Below, in pieces: positions 26,123 to 34,550 of a DNA stretch of 64,000 nt. The notes beneath the pieces are model-generated. The model did not search any database. It saw nothing but the letters and a program-made list of their open reading frames with translations, and was not told the DNA's origin. The stretch covers positions 124,001 through 188,000 of the forward strand of contig NZ_BBXE01000020.1 of the NCBI RefSeq assembly GCF_001570565.1, written 5' to 3'. The position numbers and the translations under genes were made by a program. Source of the DNA: Herbidospora yilanensis. GTDB taxonomy: Bacteria > Actinomycetota > Actinomycetes > Streptosporangiales > Streptosporangiaceae. Numbering within the stretch: the first letter of the stretch is position 1; each line of letters starts with the position of its first letter.

Positions 26123-26947
26123 TCACGATCCTGCCGCATACGCCTCGGGACGGCGATCCCGCAGGTGCCCCATCGACCGCCGGGCGGCGGCCAGCACGCC
26201 GGGCACGTCCACGTCGCAGACGGCGAACCCGCCGTCGACGCCGGTCGCGGCGAGGATCTCCCCGCCCGGTGCGACGATCTTGGCGCGGCCGACGAACCGC
26301 AGGTCGCCGAAAGAACCCGACTGGTTCGACGACATCCAGACCACCTGGTTCTCCAGGGCCCGCACCTGGTCGAACAGGTCGAACCGGCGGGTCCACCGGT
26401 CGTCGGCCAGGTCGGGCGCGGGGTCGGTGCGGCTGGCGGGCCAGGCCGACACGCAGACGACGATCTCGGCGCCGTCGAGGGCCAGCGACCGGGCCGACTC
26501 GGGGAACGCCTTGTCGTAGCAGATCATCATGCCCATGCGCCCGGCCGGGGTGTCGAAGGCCGTGAAGCCGTCGCCCGCCGCGTAGCTGCGGTCTTCGCGG
26601 AGCGGCTGGTGGACCTTGCGGTGGTGGCCGAGTACGCCGTCACCGGTCAGGCAGACGACGGAGTTGAACCGCGTGTCGCCGTCGGCCTCGCAGTAGCCGG
26701 CGCAGATCACCAGGTCCCCGGCGATGGCGGCCAGGCGCCGGAGCTCCGGGCCGTCGCGGCGCAGCGCGGGCGGCCCGGCGGCCGAGCCGCCGAGGTTGAC
26801 CAGGTAGCCGCCCAGGCACGCCTCGGGCAGCGCCAGCACCGACACCCCCTCCGAGCGGGCCTTCGACGCCAGGGCCTCGATCGTGGCGAAGCACGCGTCG
26901 AGGTCCCGGCCGAACGGGGCGGCGACCGCCGCCAGCCGAATGGTCAT
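26123..26947 (-). CDS. Carbon-nitrogen hydrolase, Nit1C-type nitrilase (NitC-like)
   Basis: 274 residues with an intact nitrilase triad: Glu in LALPEACLGGY, Lys in HHRKVHQP, Cys in MMICYDKAFPES. These enzymes hydrolyse nitriles or amides. The neighbours match the Nit1C cluster (nitrilase, radical SAM, GNAT, AIR synthase, Sll0783-like, flavoprotein), which in other bacteria has been linked to growth on cyanide as nitrogen source and to nitrogen starvation. ATG at 26947, 9 bp downstream of the preceding stop, in an eight-gene minus-strand operon. Confidence 0.88.
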   Translation of the reverse strand: MTIRLAAVAAPFGRDLDACFATIEALASKARSEGVSVLALPEACLGGYLVNLGGSAAGPPALRRDGPELRRLAAIAGDLVICAGYCEADGDTRFNSVVCLTGDGVLGHHRKVHQPLREDRSYAAGDGFTAFDTPAGRMGMMICYDKAFPESARSLALDGAEIVVCVSAWPASRTDPAPDLADDRWTRRFDLFDQVRALENQVVWMSSNQSGSFGDLRFVGRAKIVAPGGEILAATGVDGGFAVCDVDVPGVLAAARRSMGHLRDRRPEAYAAGS

Positions 26948-26956
26948 GCGTCCTCC

Positions 26957-28387
26957 TCAGGCCGTTCCGAGTCCGGTGACCGCGCCGGGCACGCCCTCCG
27001 TCACCACGCCGTCGGGCCAGCGCAGCCGCACGCCGCTCCCGGCCACGAGCTCACCGCACTCCGCGCCGGTCGCGGGCCCGGCGGGCAGCGCGGGACCGCC
27101 GGCGGTGAGCATGGCGAACCCGGGGAAGCAGGTCAGCCAGTCGCCCATGGCGACCCCGGCGGGCCGGGGCACCCGCGCGGGTTCGAGCACCGCGCCGCAC
27201 CCGCTCGCCTCGGCCAGCATGCCCAGCGTCCCGGCGATCCCGGCCATGGAGACGTCCTTGGCCGCGGCGGGCCGGGCCGCGCCGACCGCGCCGAGCATGG
27301 CGCGCAGATCCTCGGTGGTCCGGGTCGAGGTGGAGTCCCACTGCCGCCCGGTGTAGCCGGTCCGCCACCGGCCGCCGAGGTCGGCGGTCAGCCGTACCGG
27401 ATGCCCCGGACGCCCGCCCCCGCCGGGCACCGGCGACACGGCCCGCCCGAGCGCGGTGACCGAGAGCGCGGCCGGCACCCCGAGCTGGGTGTGGCCGCCG
27501 AGGACCGGCACGTCGTAGGCGCTCGACGCGCGCCGCAGCCCGGTCAGCACCCGGGCCGCGAACGAGGCGTCGCGGGCCCCGAGCGCGTCGAGCAGCCCGA
27601 CCGGGGTCGCGCCCATCGCGGCGAGGTCGTTGAGGTTGACCAGCACCGAGCACCATCCGGCCCAGTCGGGGTCGCGTTCGACCATCGACGGCAGGATCGC
27701 GTCGCAGGCCGCGACCACGTCGCTGCCCGGCACCGGCGCGCCGTCGTCGCCGACCCACCCGCGCCCGCCGGGCGAGAGCCCGCGCAGCAGCGGCCCGAGC
27801 ACGGCCTTCCCGGCGGCGGCGCGGGCCAGCCGCCCGATGGGCCACCGCATCGTGTGGTGGGGCCGCCCGGCGACGCGCACGGGCCGGACCGGCCGCCACC
27901 CGAGCCGGGTGAACAGCGGGAGTGCCCGTTCCCGCACGTCCGCCTCGAACCGCAACACCCCGGCGGCCTCGGCGTGCGCGCACGCCGCCCGCACCAGCGC
28001 GGCCCCCACCCCGGGGACGCCGCGCAGCGCCGGGTCGACGACGAGCCGCGAGCCGCGCCACCAGCCGATGTCGGGGCCGTCGGGCTCCGGCCCGAGCCGC
28101 ACCCCGCCCACGACGACCCCGGCGGCGTCCCGGGCCACCAGCACGACGGTGCGCGGATCCTCGTCGCGGTGGTCCAGGTCGTCGTCCTCGAACAGCCCCT
28201 GCTCCTCGACGAAGACCCGCCGGCGGAGCAGCCGGTAGGCGTACAGGCAACCACGGTCGGCCGTCGCCTCGACGACGAACCGGGCGGGCGCGGGTGCGAG
28301 CCCACCGAGGAGCGCGGGCACGTCGAGCGCGCGGGGGGCGGCGAACGCGGGCGAGCCGGTGAGCAGCACGTCGCAGACGGAGGTCAC
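26957..28387 (-). CDS. GNAT acetyltransferase / AIR synthase-like fusion, MSMEG_0567 type
   Basis: 476 residues. The N-terminal ~180 residues are a GNAT domain (YRLLRRRVFVEEQGLF, then LVVDPALRGVPGVGAALVRAA, the acetyl-CoA loop). The rest is a PurM/AIR-synthase-like ATP-binding domain (SVLVNLNDLAAMGATPVGLLDAL, GGHTQLG, KDVSMAGIAGTLGMLAEASGCGA). In cyanobacteria the two halves are separate (sll0786/sll0787); in actinomycetes the fusion is known. The two activities presumably work on one intermediate of the pathway, whose chemistry is unresolved. GTG start. Confidence 0.87.
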   Translation of the reverse strand: MTSVCDVLLTGSPAFAAPRALDVPALLGGLAPAPARFVVEATADRGCLYAYRLLRRRVFVEEQGLFEDDDLDHRDEDPRTVVLVARDAAGVVVGGVRLGPEPDGPDIGWWRGSRLVVDPALRGVPGVGAALVRAACAHAEAAGVLRFEADVRERALPLFTRLGWRPVRPVRVAGRPHHTMRWPIGRLARAAAGKAVLGPLLRGLSPGGRGWVGDDGAPVPGSDVVAACDAILPSMVERDPDWAGWCSVLVNLNDLAAMGATPVGLLDALGARDASFAARVLTGLRRASSAYDVPVLGGHTQLGVPAALSVTALGRAVSPVPGGGGRPGHPVRLTADLGGRWRTGYTGRQWDSTSTRTTEDLRAMLGAVGAARPAAAKDVSMAGIAGTLGMLAEASGCGAVLEPARVPRPAGVAMGDWLTCFPGFAMLTAGGPALPAGPATGAECGELVAGSGVRLRWPDGVVTEGVPGAVTGLGTA

Positions 28388-28391
28388 GCCG

Positions 28392-29450
28392 TCACCCGCC
28401 CGCCGTCGCCAGGGCGCTGCACGCGCCGCAGGCCGCGCACCCCGCGCCCTGCCCGGCGCCGGTCATCCCGGCGCCGCGCAACATCGCGGCCACCCGTTCG
28501 GTCACGTCCCTGACCAGTTCCCCCGACGGCGCCGGTACGCCGTCGCGCCGCCCCAGCGTCCCGGCGAGCGGCCGGTAGGGCACCACGAAGGGGTAGACGC
28601 CGTGGGCGATCAGCTCGGAGGCCCCCGCGACGAGTTCGTCGGCCGACTCCCCCAGCCCGATGAGCAGGTAGGTCGACACCCGGTTGCGGCCGAAGACGCG
28701 GACCGCCTCGTCCCAGGCGGTCCAGTAGTCGGAGAGCGGCGTGCGGGCCTTCCCGGGCGTCCAGCGCCGCCGCACGTCGTCGTCGAGCGACTCGACGTGG
28801 ATCCCGATCGCGTGCGCCCCGGCCCGCCGCAGCTCCGCGATCCAGGCCAGGTCGGCGGGCGGCTCGCACTGCACCTGGATCGGCAGCCCCGGCACCGCGG
28901 CCAGCACGGCCCGGACCGACCGCGCCAGCACCCTGGCCCCGCGATCGGGGCCCGAGGTGGTCCCGGTCGTCATGACCATCTGCCGCACCCCGTCCAGCCG
29001 GACCGCCGCGGCGGCCACCTCGGCGAGCTGCGCGGGCGTCTTGGCCGCCACGGTCGCGCCGGAGGCGAGGGACTCCTCCACCGCGCAGAACCGGCAACGT
29101 TCCTCCTCGGCGTACCGCACGCAGGTCTGCACCACGGTCGTGGCCAGCACATCGGCCCCGTGGAGCTTGGCGATCTTCTCGTAGGGCACGCCGTCGGCCG
29201 TGGCCAGGTCGTAGAACCGGGGCCGGCGGACGGCCCGGACGGCCACGCCCATGTCGGTGCCGCCCAGGTAGAGCCGCCCGTCGCGGACGACGTAGGGGCT
29301 GGCGGGGTCGAGGGGCAGCGCTGCGTTGGCGCCGTCGACGAGCAGGTGCCCGTCGTCCGACGGACCGGCTCCCCCGGTCCGCCGTACGGGCGCGTCGAGC
29401 CGGACCCCCCGGATGGCCACGTCGACGCGGGTGGAGACGCGGTCGGTCAT
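28392..29450 (-). CDS. Radical SAM protein, MSMEG_0568 family
   Basis: 352 residues. The three cluster-binding cysteines appear as C-x8-C-x2-C (QTCVRYAEEERCRFCAVEES) rather than the standard C-x3-C-x2-C. Further typical barrel elements follow (VMTTGTTSG, QCEPPADLAWIAEL, GIHVESLDD, STYLLIGLGES). The C-terminus has a second cysteine group, GAGCAACGACSAL, that could hold another Fe-S cluster. The ATG overlaps the stop of the Sll0783-like gene by 1 bp. The reaction is unknown. Confidence 0.87.
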   Translation of the reverse strand: MTDRVSTRVDVAIRGVRLDAPVRRTGGAGPSDDGHLLVDGANAALPLDPASPYVVRDGRLYLGGTDMGVAVRAVRRPRFYDLATADGVPYEKIAKLHGADVLATTVVQTCVRYAEEERCRFCAVEESLASGATVAAKTPAQLAEVAAAAVRLDGVRQMVMTTGTTSGPDRGARVLARSVRAVLAAVPGLPIQVQCEPPADLAWIAELRRAGAHAIGIHVESLDDDVRRRWTPGKARTPLSDYWTAWDEAVRVFGRNRVSTYLLIGLGESADELVAGASELIAHGVYPFVVPYRPLAGTLGRRDGVPAPSGELVRDVTERVAAMLRGAGMTGAGQGAGCAACGACSALATAGG

Positions 29451-29962
29451 CAGAACATGTACGTCGAGTTGATGACGGCGCCCTTGCGGGTGTAATGGAT
29501 CAGCGCGTCCTGGACGTCGAGCGGGTGGGTCGGGATGACCCCCTCGATGAGGTCCTCCTCGCGCGCGCCGTGCAGCGACAGCCCGAACCGGCAGCAGAAG
29601 ACCTTGCCGCCCTCGGCGATGAACGTCTTCAGCGAGTTGTTGATGTTGTGCTCGCCGGGGAACGCCGAGTTGCCGGTCGTCGGGAAGCCCCGGGTGGCCA
29701 GGCAGTTCAGCGACCCCGGCCCGTAGAAGTAGATGGCCGACTCGAAGCCCTTGCGGAGCGCCCGGGTCGCCTGGAGGACGGCCACGAAGCTGACCGACGA
29801 CTCGTGCGCGATGCCGTGCACCAGGGTGAAGTAGGTCTCGCCGTCTTCGGCCTTGTAGTCGGGGAAGACCTTCGTCTCACCGTAGAGGCTCGACCCGTCG
29901 GGCAGCGACGGGTGGGGGATCTCGGTGAGGCTGGCCTGCTCCAGGTCGGTCAGTTCGGTCAT
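29450..29962 (-). CDS. Sll0783/MSMEG_0572-like nitrogen starvation response protein
   Basis: 170 residues, no signal or membrane segment. The sequence (LVHGIAHESSVSFVAVLQATRALRKGFESAIYFYGPGSLNC, then KVFCCRFGLSLHGAREEDLIEGVIPTHPLDVQDALI) matches the conserved hypothetical protein that accompanies Nit1C nitrilases and is induced by nitrogen limitation in cyanobacteria. The fold is DsrE-like in general look. The ATG at 29962 has an AGGAG ribosome-binding site; an in-frame start 18 bp upstream is less likely. Confidence 0.82.
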   Translation of the reverse strand: MTELTDLEQASLTEIPHPSLPDGSSLYGETKVFPDYKAEDGETYFTLVHGIAHESSVSFVAVLQATRALRKGFESAIYFYGPGSLNCLATRGFPTTGNSAFPGEHNINNSLKTFIAEGGKVFCCRFGLSLHGAREEDLIEGVIPTHPLDVQDALIHYTRKGAVINSTYMF

Positions 29963-29972
29963 GTCGGGGCTC

Positions 29973-30788
29973 CTATCCATACAGCTTCTCGAAGGTGTCG
30001 TGGAAGACCAGCCGGGCCAGCTCGCCGTCCCCCACGGCGGCGCTGAGCCGGGCGTGCTCCCCGGGGTGGTCGCCCCAGGGTTCGTCGCTGGCGAACAGCA
30101 GCCGGTCGTGGCCGAAGCCGCGCCGGTCGATCTCCCGGGCCAGCCAGCGCGGGGCGAACCCGATGGCCCAGGAGAGGTCGGTGTAGACGCGCTTGCCGGC
30201 CGCGATCCAGTCGAAGAACCTCGACCCGGCCAGCTTGATGTGGCCCGACGCGCCGCCGCCGAAGTGCACGAGGTGGATGGCGACGGCGTCGCCGTACCGT
30301 TCGACCAGGTGGGCGATCTCGTCGACGTCGGAGGCGGCGCCGGGCGAGGTGTGGACGTGCACGACCAGGTCCCCGTCGCGGGCGACGGTGAAGATGCGGT
30401 CGAGCAGCGCCCGGCAGGAGGGGTCGGCGGGGCGTCCGCCGAGCAGGAAGCTCAGCTTCAGCGCCCGGACCCCGGGTTCGCTGGCGAGCGCGAGCGCGGC
30501 CAGCGTGCGCGACTCGTCCGCGGGCCGCGGCGAGACCCACAACCCGGCCCGGATCCGGTCGTCGCGGGCCGCGGCCTCGACGCAGAGGTCGTTGAAGGAG
30601 AACGCGACGGCCGGGTCGGGCACGCCGTAGTTGGGGATCACCAGCGCCCGTTCGGTGCCCTCGCGGTCGAGGTCGCGCAGGAGCTCGGTGATGGTGGCGC
30701 GGGCGCCGACGTCGGGCCGGACCGGCGGCCCGCCGTAGAAGGGGTGAGCGGGCAGGATCCCCAGGTGGCGGTGGGCGTCTCTGATCAT
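29973..30788 (-). CDS. Amidohydrolase of the Nit1C-type operon
   Basis: 271 residues. A TIM-barrel amidohydrolase-2-like protein: DAHRHLG at the N-terminus, VVHVHTSPGA, IHLVHFGGG and the late Asp motif LLFASDEPWG. The first metal motif is H-x-H-like (AHRH). It probably hydrolyses an amide, lactone or carboxylate intermediate of the pathway. The ATG overlaps the stop of the flavoprotein gene by 1 bp; a GTG one codon earlier is possible. Confidence 0.8.
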   Translation of the reverse strand: MIRDAHRHLGILPAHPFYGGPPVRPDVGARATITELLRDLDREGTERALVIPNYGVPDPAVAFSFNDLCVEAAARDDRIRAGLWVSPRPADESRTLAALALASEPGVRALKLSFLLGGRPADPSCRALLDRIFTVARDGDLVVHVHTSPGAASDVDEIAHLVERYGDAVAIHLVHFGGGASGHIKLAGSRFFDWIAAGKRVYTDLSWAIGFAPRWLAREIDRRGFGHDRLLFASDEPWGDHPGEHARLSAAVGDGELARLVFHDTFEKLYG

Positions 30789-32065
30789 CACGTCCCCAGC
30801 AGCTCGGGGTGGACGTGGTAGCCGGAGGCCGCGGGCGCCTGCCCGGCGAGGTGGGCCGAGACGTGCCCGGCGAGGTGCTCGGCGTCGCGGCCGACCCCCA
30901 CGATGCGGCCGGAGCCCCAGGTGTGCAACCAGGGCAGGCCGAGGAAGTAGAGACCGGGCCAGCGGGTCACCCCGCGCGTGTGGGCGGGGTAGCCGGTCCC
31001 GTCGAACACGGGGACCCTGATCCAGGAGTGGTCGCGCCGGAAGCCGGTGCACCAGACGACGGCGGCGATCTCCTCCTCGCGGACCGTCGAGGTCCCCGCC
31101 GGTGGCCGCCAGACCGGCACGTAGCGCTCCCCGGCGGGGGCCGAGATCCCGTTCGAGGCGATGTAGGCGTCCACGGAGTCCTGCACGCCCTCGGACACCG
31201 CGTCGGCGTGGTCGAGGTTGGCGGCCAGGTCGTCGGCGAAGTGGAGACGGCCCCCGGTGATCCCGGTGAGCCGTCCGTGTAAGCGCATGCCCTGGAGCGC
31301 GAAGGCCCGCAGGTCGATGTCCCGGCCGCCGTCGCGCCCGGTCACGTAGTGGTTGGCGCGGGCCCGCACCGCCTCCGGGTCGTCGAACTCGGTGATCGGC
31401 CGGTCGTAGTGGCCCATCAGGTCGAGCCACTCGACCACGTCGCGCCCCCGGTAGCGGCGCGCGACCCGGGGCGCGGTCCCGACGGCGAGGTGCACGGTCC
31501 GGCCGGCCAGGAACAGGTCCTCGGCGATCTGACAGCCCGACTGCCCGCTCCCCACCACGAGCACCGGGCCGTCGGGCAGGCCGTCCGGGGCGCGGTAGGC
31601 GTCGGAGTGCAGCGACGGCACGGTGAGCCGCTCGGCCATCCGGGGCACGACCGGCGTCTGGTAGGGGCCGGTCGCGACCACGACCTGCCCGGCGGTCAGC
31701 ACGCCCCGGTCGGTGGTGACGGCGAAGCCGCCCTCGACGGCGGTCAGCCGGGTGGCCGTCACGTGTTCGACGACGGGCGGCGCGAACGAGGCGGCGTACC
31801 CCTCCAGGTAGGCGACGATCTCCTCGCGCACCATGAAGCCGTCGGGGTCGCCGCCCGCGTAGGGGTGTCCGGGCAGGTCGCACTGCCAGTTCGGGGTGAC
31901 CAGGCAGAAGGAGTCCCAGCGCCGGGAACGCCACGACTCGCCGACGCGGCCACGCTCCAGCACGACGTGGCCGACGCCCAGGCGGGTCAGGCAGTGGCTC
32001 ATCGACAACCCGGCCTGGCCGCCGCCGATCACCACCACGGGGTGGGCGGAACCGTCGACTCTCAT
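30788..32065 (-). CDS. Flavin-dependent monooxygenase, MSMEG_0569 family (NitH-like)
   Basis: 425 residues with two dinucleotide folds: FAD (VVVIGGGQAGLSMS, residues ~9-22) and NADPH (VLVVGSGQSGCQIAED, ~170). The sequence is of the flavin-containing monooxygenase/Baeyer-Villiger type (WDSFCLVTPNW, then WCTGFRRDHSWI). It is first in the eight-gene operon; a 91-bp gap upstream is the most likely promoter site, with a possible -35 TTGACG read on the minus strand. It would oxygenate a nitrogen- or carbon-containing intermediate. Confidence 0.87.
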   Translation of the reverse strand: MRVDGSAHPVVVIGGGQAGLSMSHCLTRLGVGHVVLERGRVGESWRSRRWDSFCLVTPNWQCDLPGHPYAGGDPDGFMVREEIVAYLEGYAASFAPPVVEHVTATRLTAVEGGFAVTTDRGVLTAGQVVVATGPYQTPVVPRMAERLTVPSLHSDAYRAPDGLPDGPVLVVGSGQSGCQIAEDLFLAGRTVHLAVGTAPRVARRYRGRDVVEWLDLMGHYDRPITEFDDPEAVRARANHYVTGRDGGRDIDLRAFALQGMRLHGRLTGITGGRLHFADDLAANLDHADAVSEGVQDSVDAYIASNGISAPAGERYVPVWRPPAGTSTVREEEIAAVVWCTGFRRDHSWIRVPVFDGTGYPAHTRGVTRWPGLYFLGLPWLHTWGSGRIVGVGRDAEHLAGHVSAHLAGQAPAASGYHVHPELLGT

Positions 32066-32156
32066 GCCCCTCAGTGCATGAGCGGGCCGTTGCCGATCGA
32101 TGTCATCCGGAACAAATCCCCGTCAACGGATGCGCACGCGCCGTGACGGGCGGTCG

Positions 32157-33356
32157 TTACTTGAGCAACTTGCGGATCTTCTTCTTGGCGCGGTAGCCGT
32201 AGCGGAGCACCTTGGGCGGCACCTCGATGCGCAACCGCGCGCGGCGGCGGGCGGCGGCGTGCTGGGGGCCGTCGAGCAGCGACGACGAGGGCGCCAGCGT
32301 GCCCGCGCGGGCGCGCTCCACGAGGGCGAGGGTGCGGACGACCCAGTCGTTGTGGGCGGCCTCGTGGAAGTAGTTGGCCGCGCACCACTCGGGGGTCGGG
32401 GTGCGGAAGCCGGCCTTGGCGAGGTCGTCGAGCGTGCCGAGCGAGCCGGAGCCCTCGAACACCAGGTTGATCATCTCGGCGCTGACCCCGAAGTCCGACA
32501 GCACCAGCAGCGGCACACCCTGGGCGATGGCCTCCAGCGCCGCCGTCGAGGAGACGGTGACGAACCCGTGGGCGCGGGCCAGGTGCTCGTGCATCGGCCC
32601 GGCCTCGAACGACAGCAGGCCCGCCGGGACGCGGCCCTCGGCGGCCATGGTGTTCCAGAGCCGCTCGTAGTGGTGCTTCTCGTTGTGGGTCTGGCGTTCG
32701 TCGTCGCGGGCCCGCAGCTTGACGACCACCCGCAGGTCGGGCCGGGCCTCGGCGAGCGCCTTCAGCGCCAGCAGCACGCTCTCGCGGTCGTCGCGCCTCA
32801 CCGGGACCTTGGCCTGGGTGGCGAACACGACGCGGTCGCGCGTCTCCCCTGCCGAGGGGTGGCCGGTCAGGTCGAGGTAGGGCAGCCGCGCCAGCGCCAC
32901 CTGCCCGCCGCCGCCGAGCCGCTGGGCGATCTCGCCGAACTCCCGCACCTCGCGGCCGGAGTGGAGGATGAACAGGTCGCAGCCGCTGCGGTAGATCCAG
33001 GCCTTCTCGGTCGCCGGAACCGAGATGCCCGGCAGCCCGGTGACGAACACGGGGCGCGGCCTCAGCCCGGCGAGCACCTCGCTGACCAGCGCGTCGACGA
33101 CCGGGCCAGTGCACGACACCAGGATCACGTCGGGCCGGAACCGCTCGGCGGCCTTGCGCAGCGCCCGCGCGCCCAGCGTCGGCACGTCGTGGAAACGGGT
33201 GCCGCTCACGGCGGCGGCGATCTGCGACTCCGAGGGGGCGATGGGGGTGCGCACCACGGCGAGTTCGAGCTTCCAGTCGCCGGGCGCCCCTCCGACCAGC
33301 CCCGCGGCCCATTTCAGGTAGGAGTCGGAATCGGCCACGGCGAAAACGCGGATCAA
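32157..33356 (-). CDS. Glycosyltransferase-like protein (DUF6716-type)
   Basis: 399 residues. It starts FAVADSDSYLKWAAGLV and contains a GT-B-like C-terminal half (VVFATQAKVPV, VVVKLRARDDERQ, FVTVSSTAALEAIAQGVPLLVLSDFG), with the Ser-rich motif of sialyl- or polysialyltransferase-type enzymes. The C-terminus is strongly basic (YRAKKKIRKLLK), suggesting membrane contact. A TTG start overlaps the stop of the GT52-like gene (TTGA). Likely role: surface glycan assembly together with its partner; substrate unknown. Confidence 0.65.
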   Translation of the reverse strand: MIRVFAVADSDSYLKWAAGLVGGAPGDWKLELAVVRTPIAPSESQIAAAVSGTRFHDVPTLGARALRKAAERFRPDVILVSCTGPVVDALVSEVLAGLRPRPVFVTGLPGISVPATEKAWIYRSGCDLFILHSGREVREFGEIAQRLGGGGQVALARLPYLDLTGHPSAGETRDRVVFATQAKVPVRRDDRESVLLALKALAEARPDLRVVVKLRARDDERQTHNEKHHYERLWNTMAAEGRVPAGLLSFEAGPMHEHLARAHGFVTVSSTAALEAIAQGVPLLVLSDFGVSAEMINLVFEGSGSLGTLDDLAKAGFRTPTPEWCAANYFHEAAHNDWVVRTLALVERARAGTLAPSSSLLDGPQHAAARRRARLRIEVPPKVLRYGYRAKKKIRKLLK

Positions 33357-34333
33357 GGAGCGACTCTTTCGTGTGCGAAAAGCTGGAGGTGGGAGCGGAG
33401 CGAGGGACCCGCCGAGGCGGTCCACCATTCGTCCGGCACGTCGACCGTCTCCACCGAGACGCCGCGTGCCCGCAGCAGGATACGGAGAGAAGTGACCGCC
33501 GTCGACGGCAGGCTCAGCACCCGCTGGCCGGGCCGCAGGTCGCGCAGGGTCATCTCGGCGGGGGCGCCGCTCTCGTAGACCGTGACGCCGTCGATGCGGC
33601 GGACCCGGTCGAGGTCTCTGGGGTCTTCGCGGCGGTGCGGGTAGTAGGCGACCGGCTCGTCGAGCCCGGTCAGCCACTTCACGTAGGCCTCGCGGTGGAT
33701 CAGCCCGTTGCGCACCAGGGAGGTGCCCAGCACGACCGTCTTCTCGGCCGGCGGACGCCTGCCGGGCTGGCTGCGCAACCACGGGAAGTCGTGTCGCACG
33801 ACGGAGGCGCCGAGGGCGCGGACGGCGTCGGCGACCTCGTCGGGCACCGGCAGCGCGGTGAAGACGGTGAGCCGGCCGCGGCGGGCCAGCCGGCGCAGCC
33901 GCACCCCGGCGACGGCCCCCATGGCGGTGCGCGCGGTGCCCGGCACGGCGCGGGCGCGCAGCAGCGGGCGGCGCTCGGCGAGGAGTTCGAGCAGCCGGAT
34001 GGTGGCCAGCCCGTCGTCGACGAGCAGCAGCCGGCGCACCGGGGAGGTCAGGAGACTGAGCTGGACGCGGCCCGAGAAGGCGTCGCCCACCGCCCACGAC
34101 CGGCCGGGCTTGGGCATCTTCGCCGACGGCTCGGCGAACCGCAGCCCGTCGGGCAGAGCGAGCCGGGAGATCTCGTTGCGGGTCAGCCGAAGCGCGGGCA
34201 GGCCCGAACGCGGCACGACGACGGCGTCGTCGCCGAGCAGACCCGCGTGCTGCGCCTCGATGACGCAGAGAAGCTGAAGCGGGGACTCGACCCACGCGAC
34301 GGACGAACCGCCATTACTCGCAGAACTCTCCAT
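33353..34333 (-). CDS. GT52-like sialyltransferase candidate
   Basis: 326 residues from the ATG at 34333 (a GTG at 34345 is an alternative). Three motifs of bacterial sialyltransferases are visible: the N-terminal VESPLQLLCVIEA typical of GT52, an acidic-acidic-Gly motif (LLLVDDGLAT) and an HP motif (AYYPHRRED), followed by a Ser motif (SLPSTAVTS). It could use the CMP-activated sugar made by the NeuA-HAD-NeuB protein 15 kb away. Overall similarity to any named enzyme is only at motif level. Confidence 0.62.
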   Translation of the reverse strand: MESSASNGGSSVAWVESPLQLLCVIEAQHAGLLGDDAVVVPRSGLPALRLTRNEISRLALPDGLRFAEPSAKMPKPGRSWAVGDAFSGRVQLSLLTSPVRRLLLVDDGLATIRLLELLAERRPLLRARAVPGTARTAMGAVAGVRLRRLARRGRLTVFTALPVPDEVADAVRALGASVVRHDFPWLRSQPGRRPPAEKTVVLGTSLVRNGLIHREAYVKWLTGLDEPVAYYPHRREDPRDLDRVRRIDGVTVYESGAPAEMTLRDLRPGQRVLSLPSTAVTSLRILLRARGVSVETVDVPDEWWTASAGPSLRSHLQLFAHERVAP

Positions 34334-34550
34334 GGACCCGTTCACGACGGGCTCACGGTAGCCGCCGATCGCAACAGGACAGGGAACGACGGGTGAACAG
34401 CCGAATACGTGAACCCCCGGATCTCATGTGAATCACTGTCCACGAGGTCTTAGAACGGTGCAACCGGTTGGGAGAATCCACTACGTATCGTGCACGGTCC
34501 GGTGCTAAATGTACGTTTTCGCAGGTGTAACAGCGGCAATGATCTGCCCC

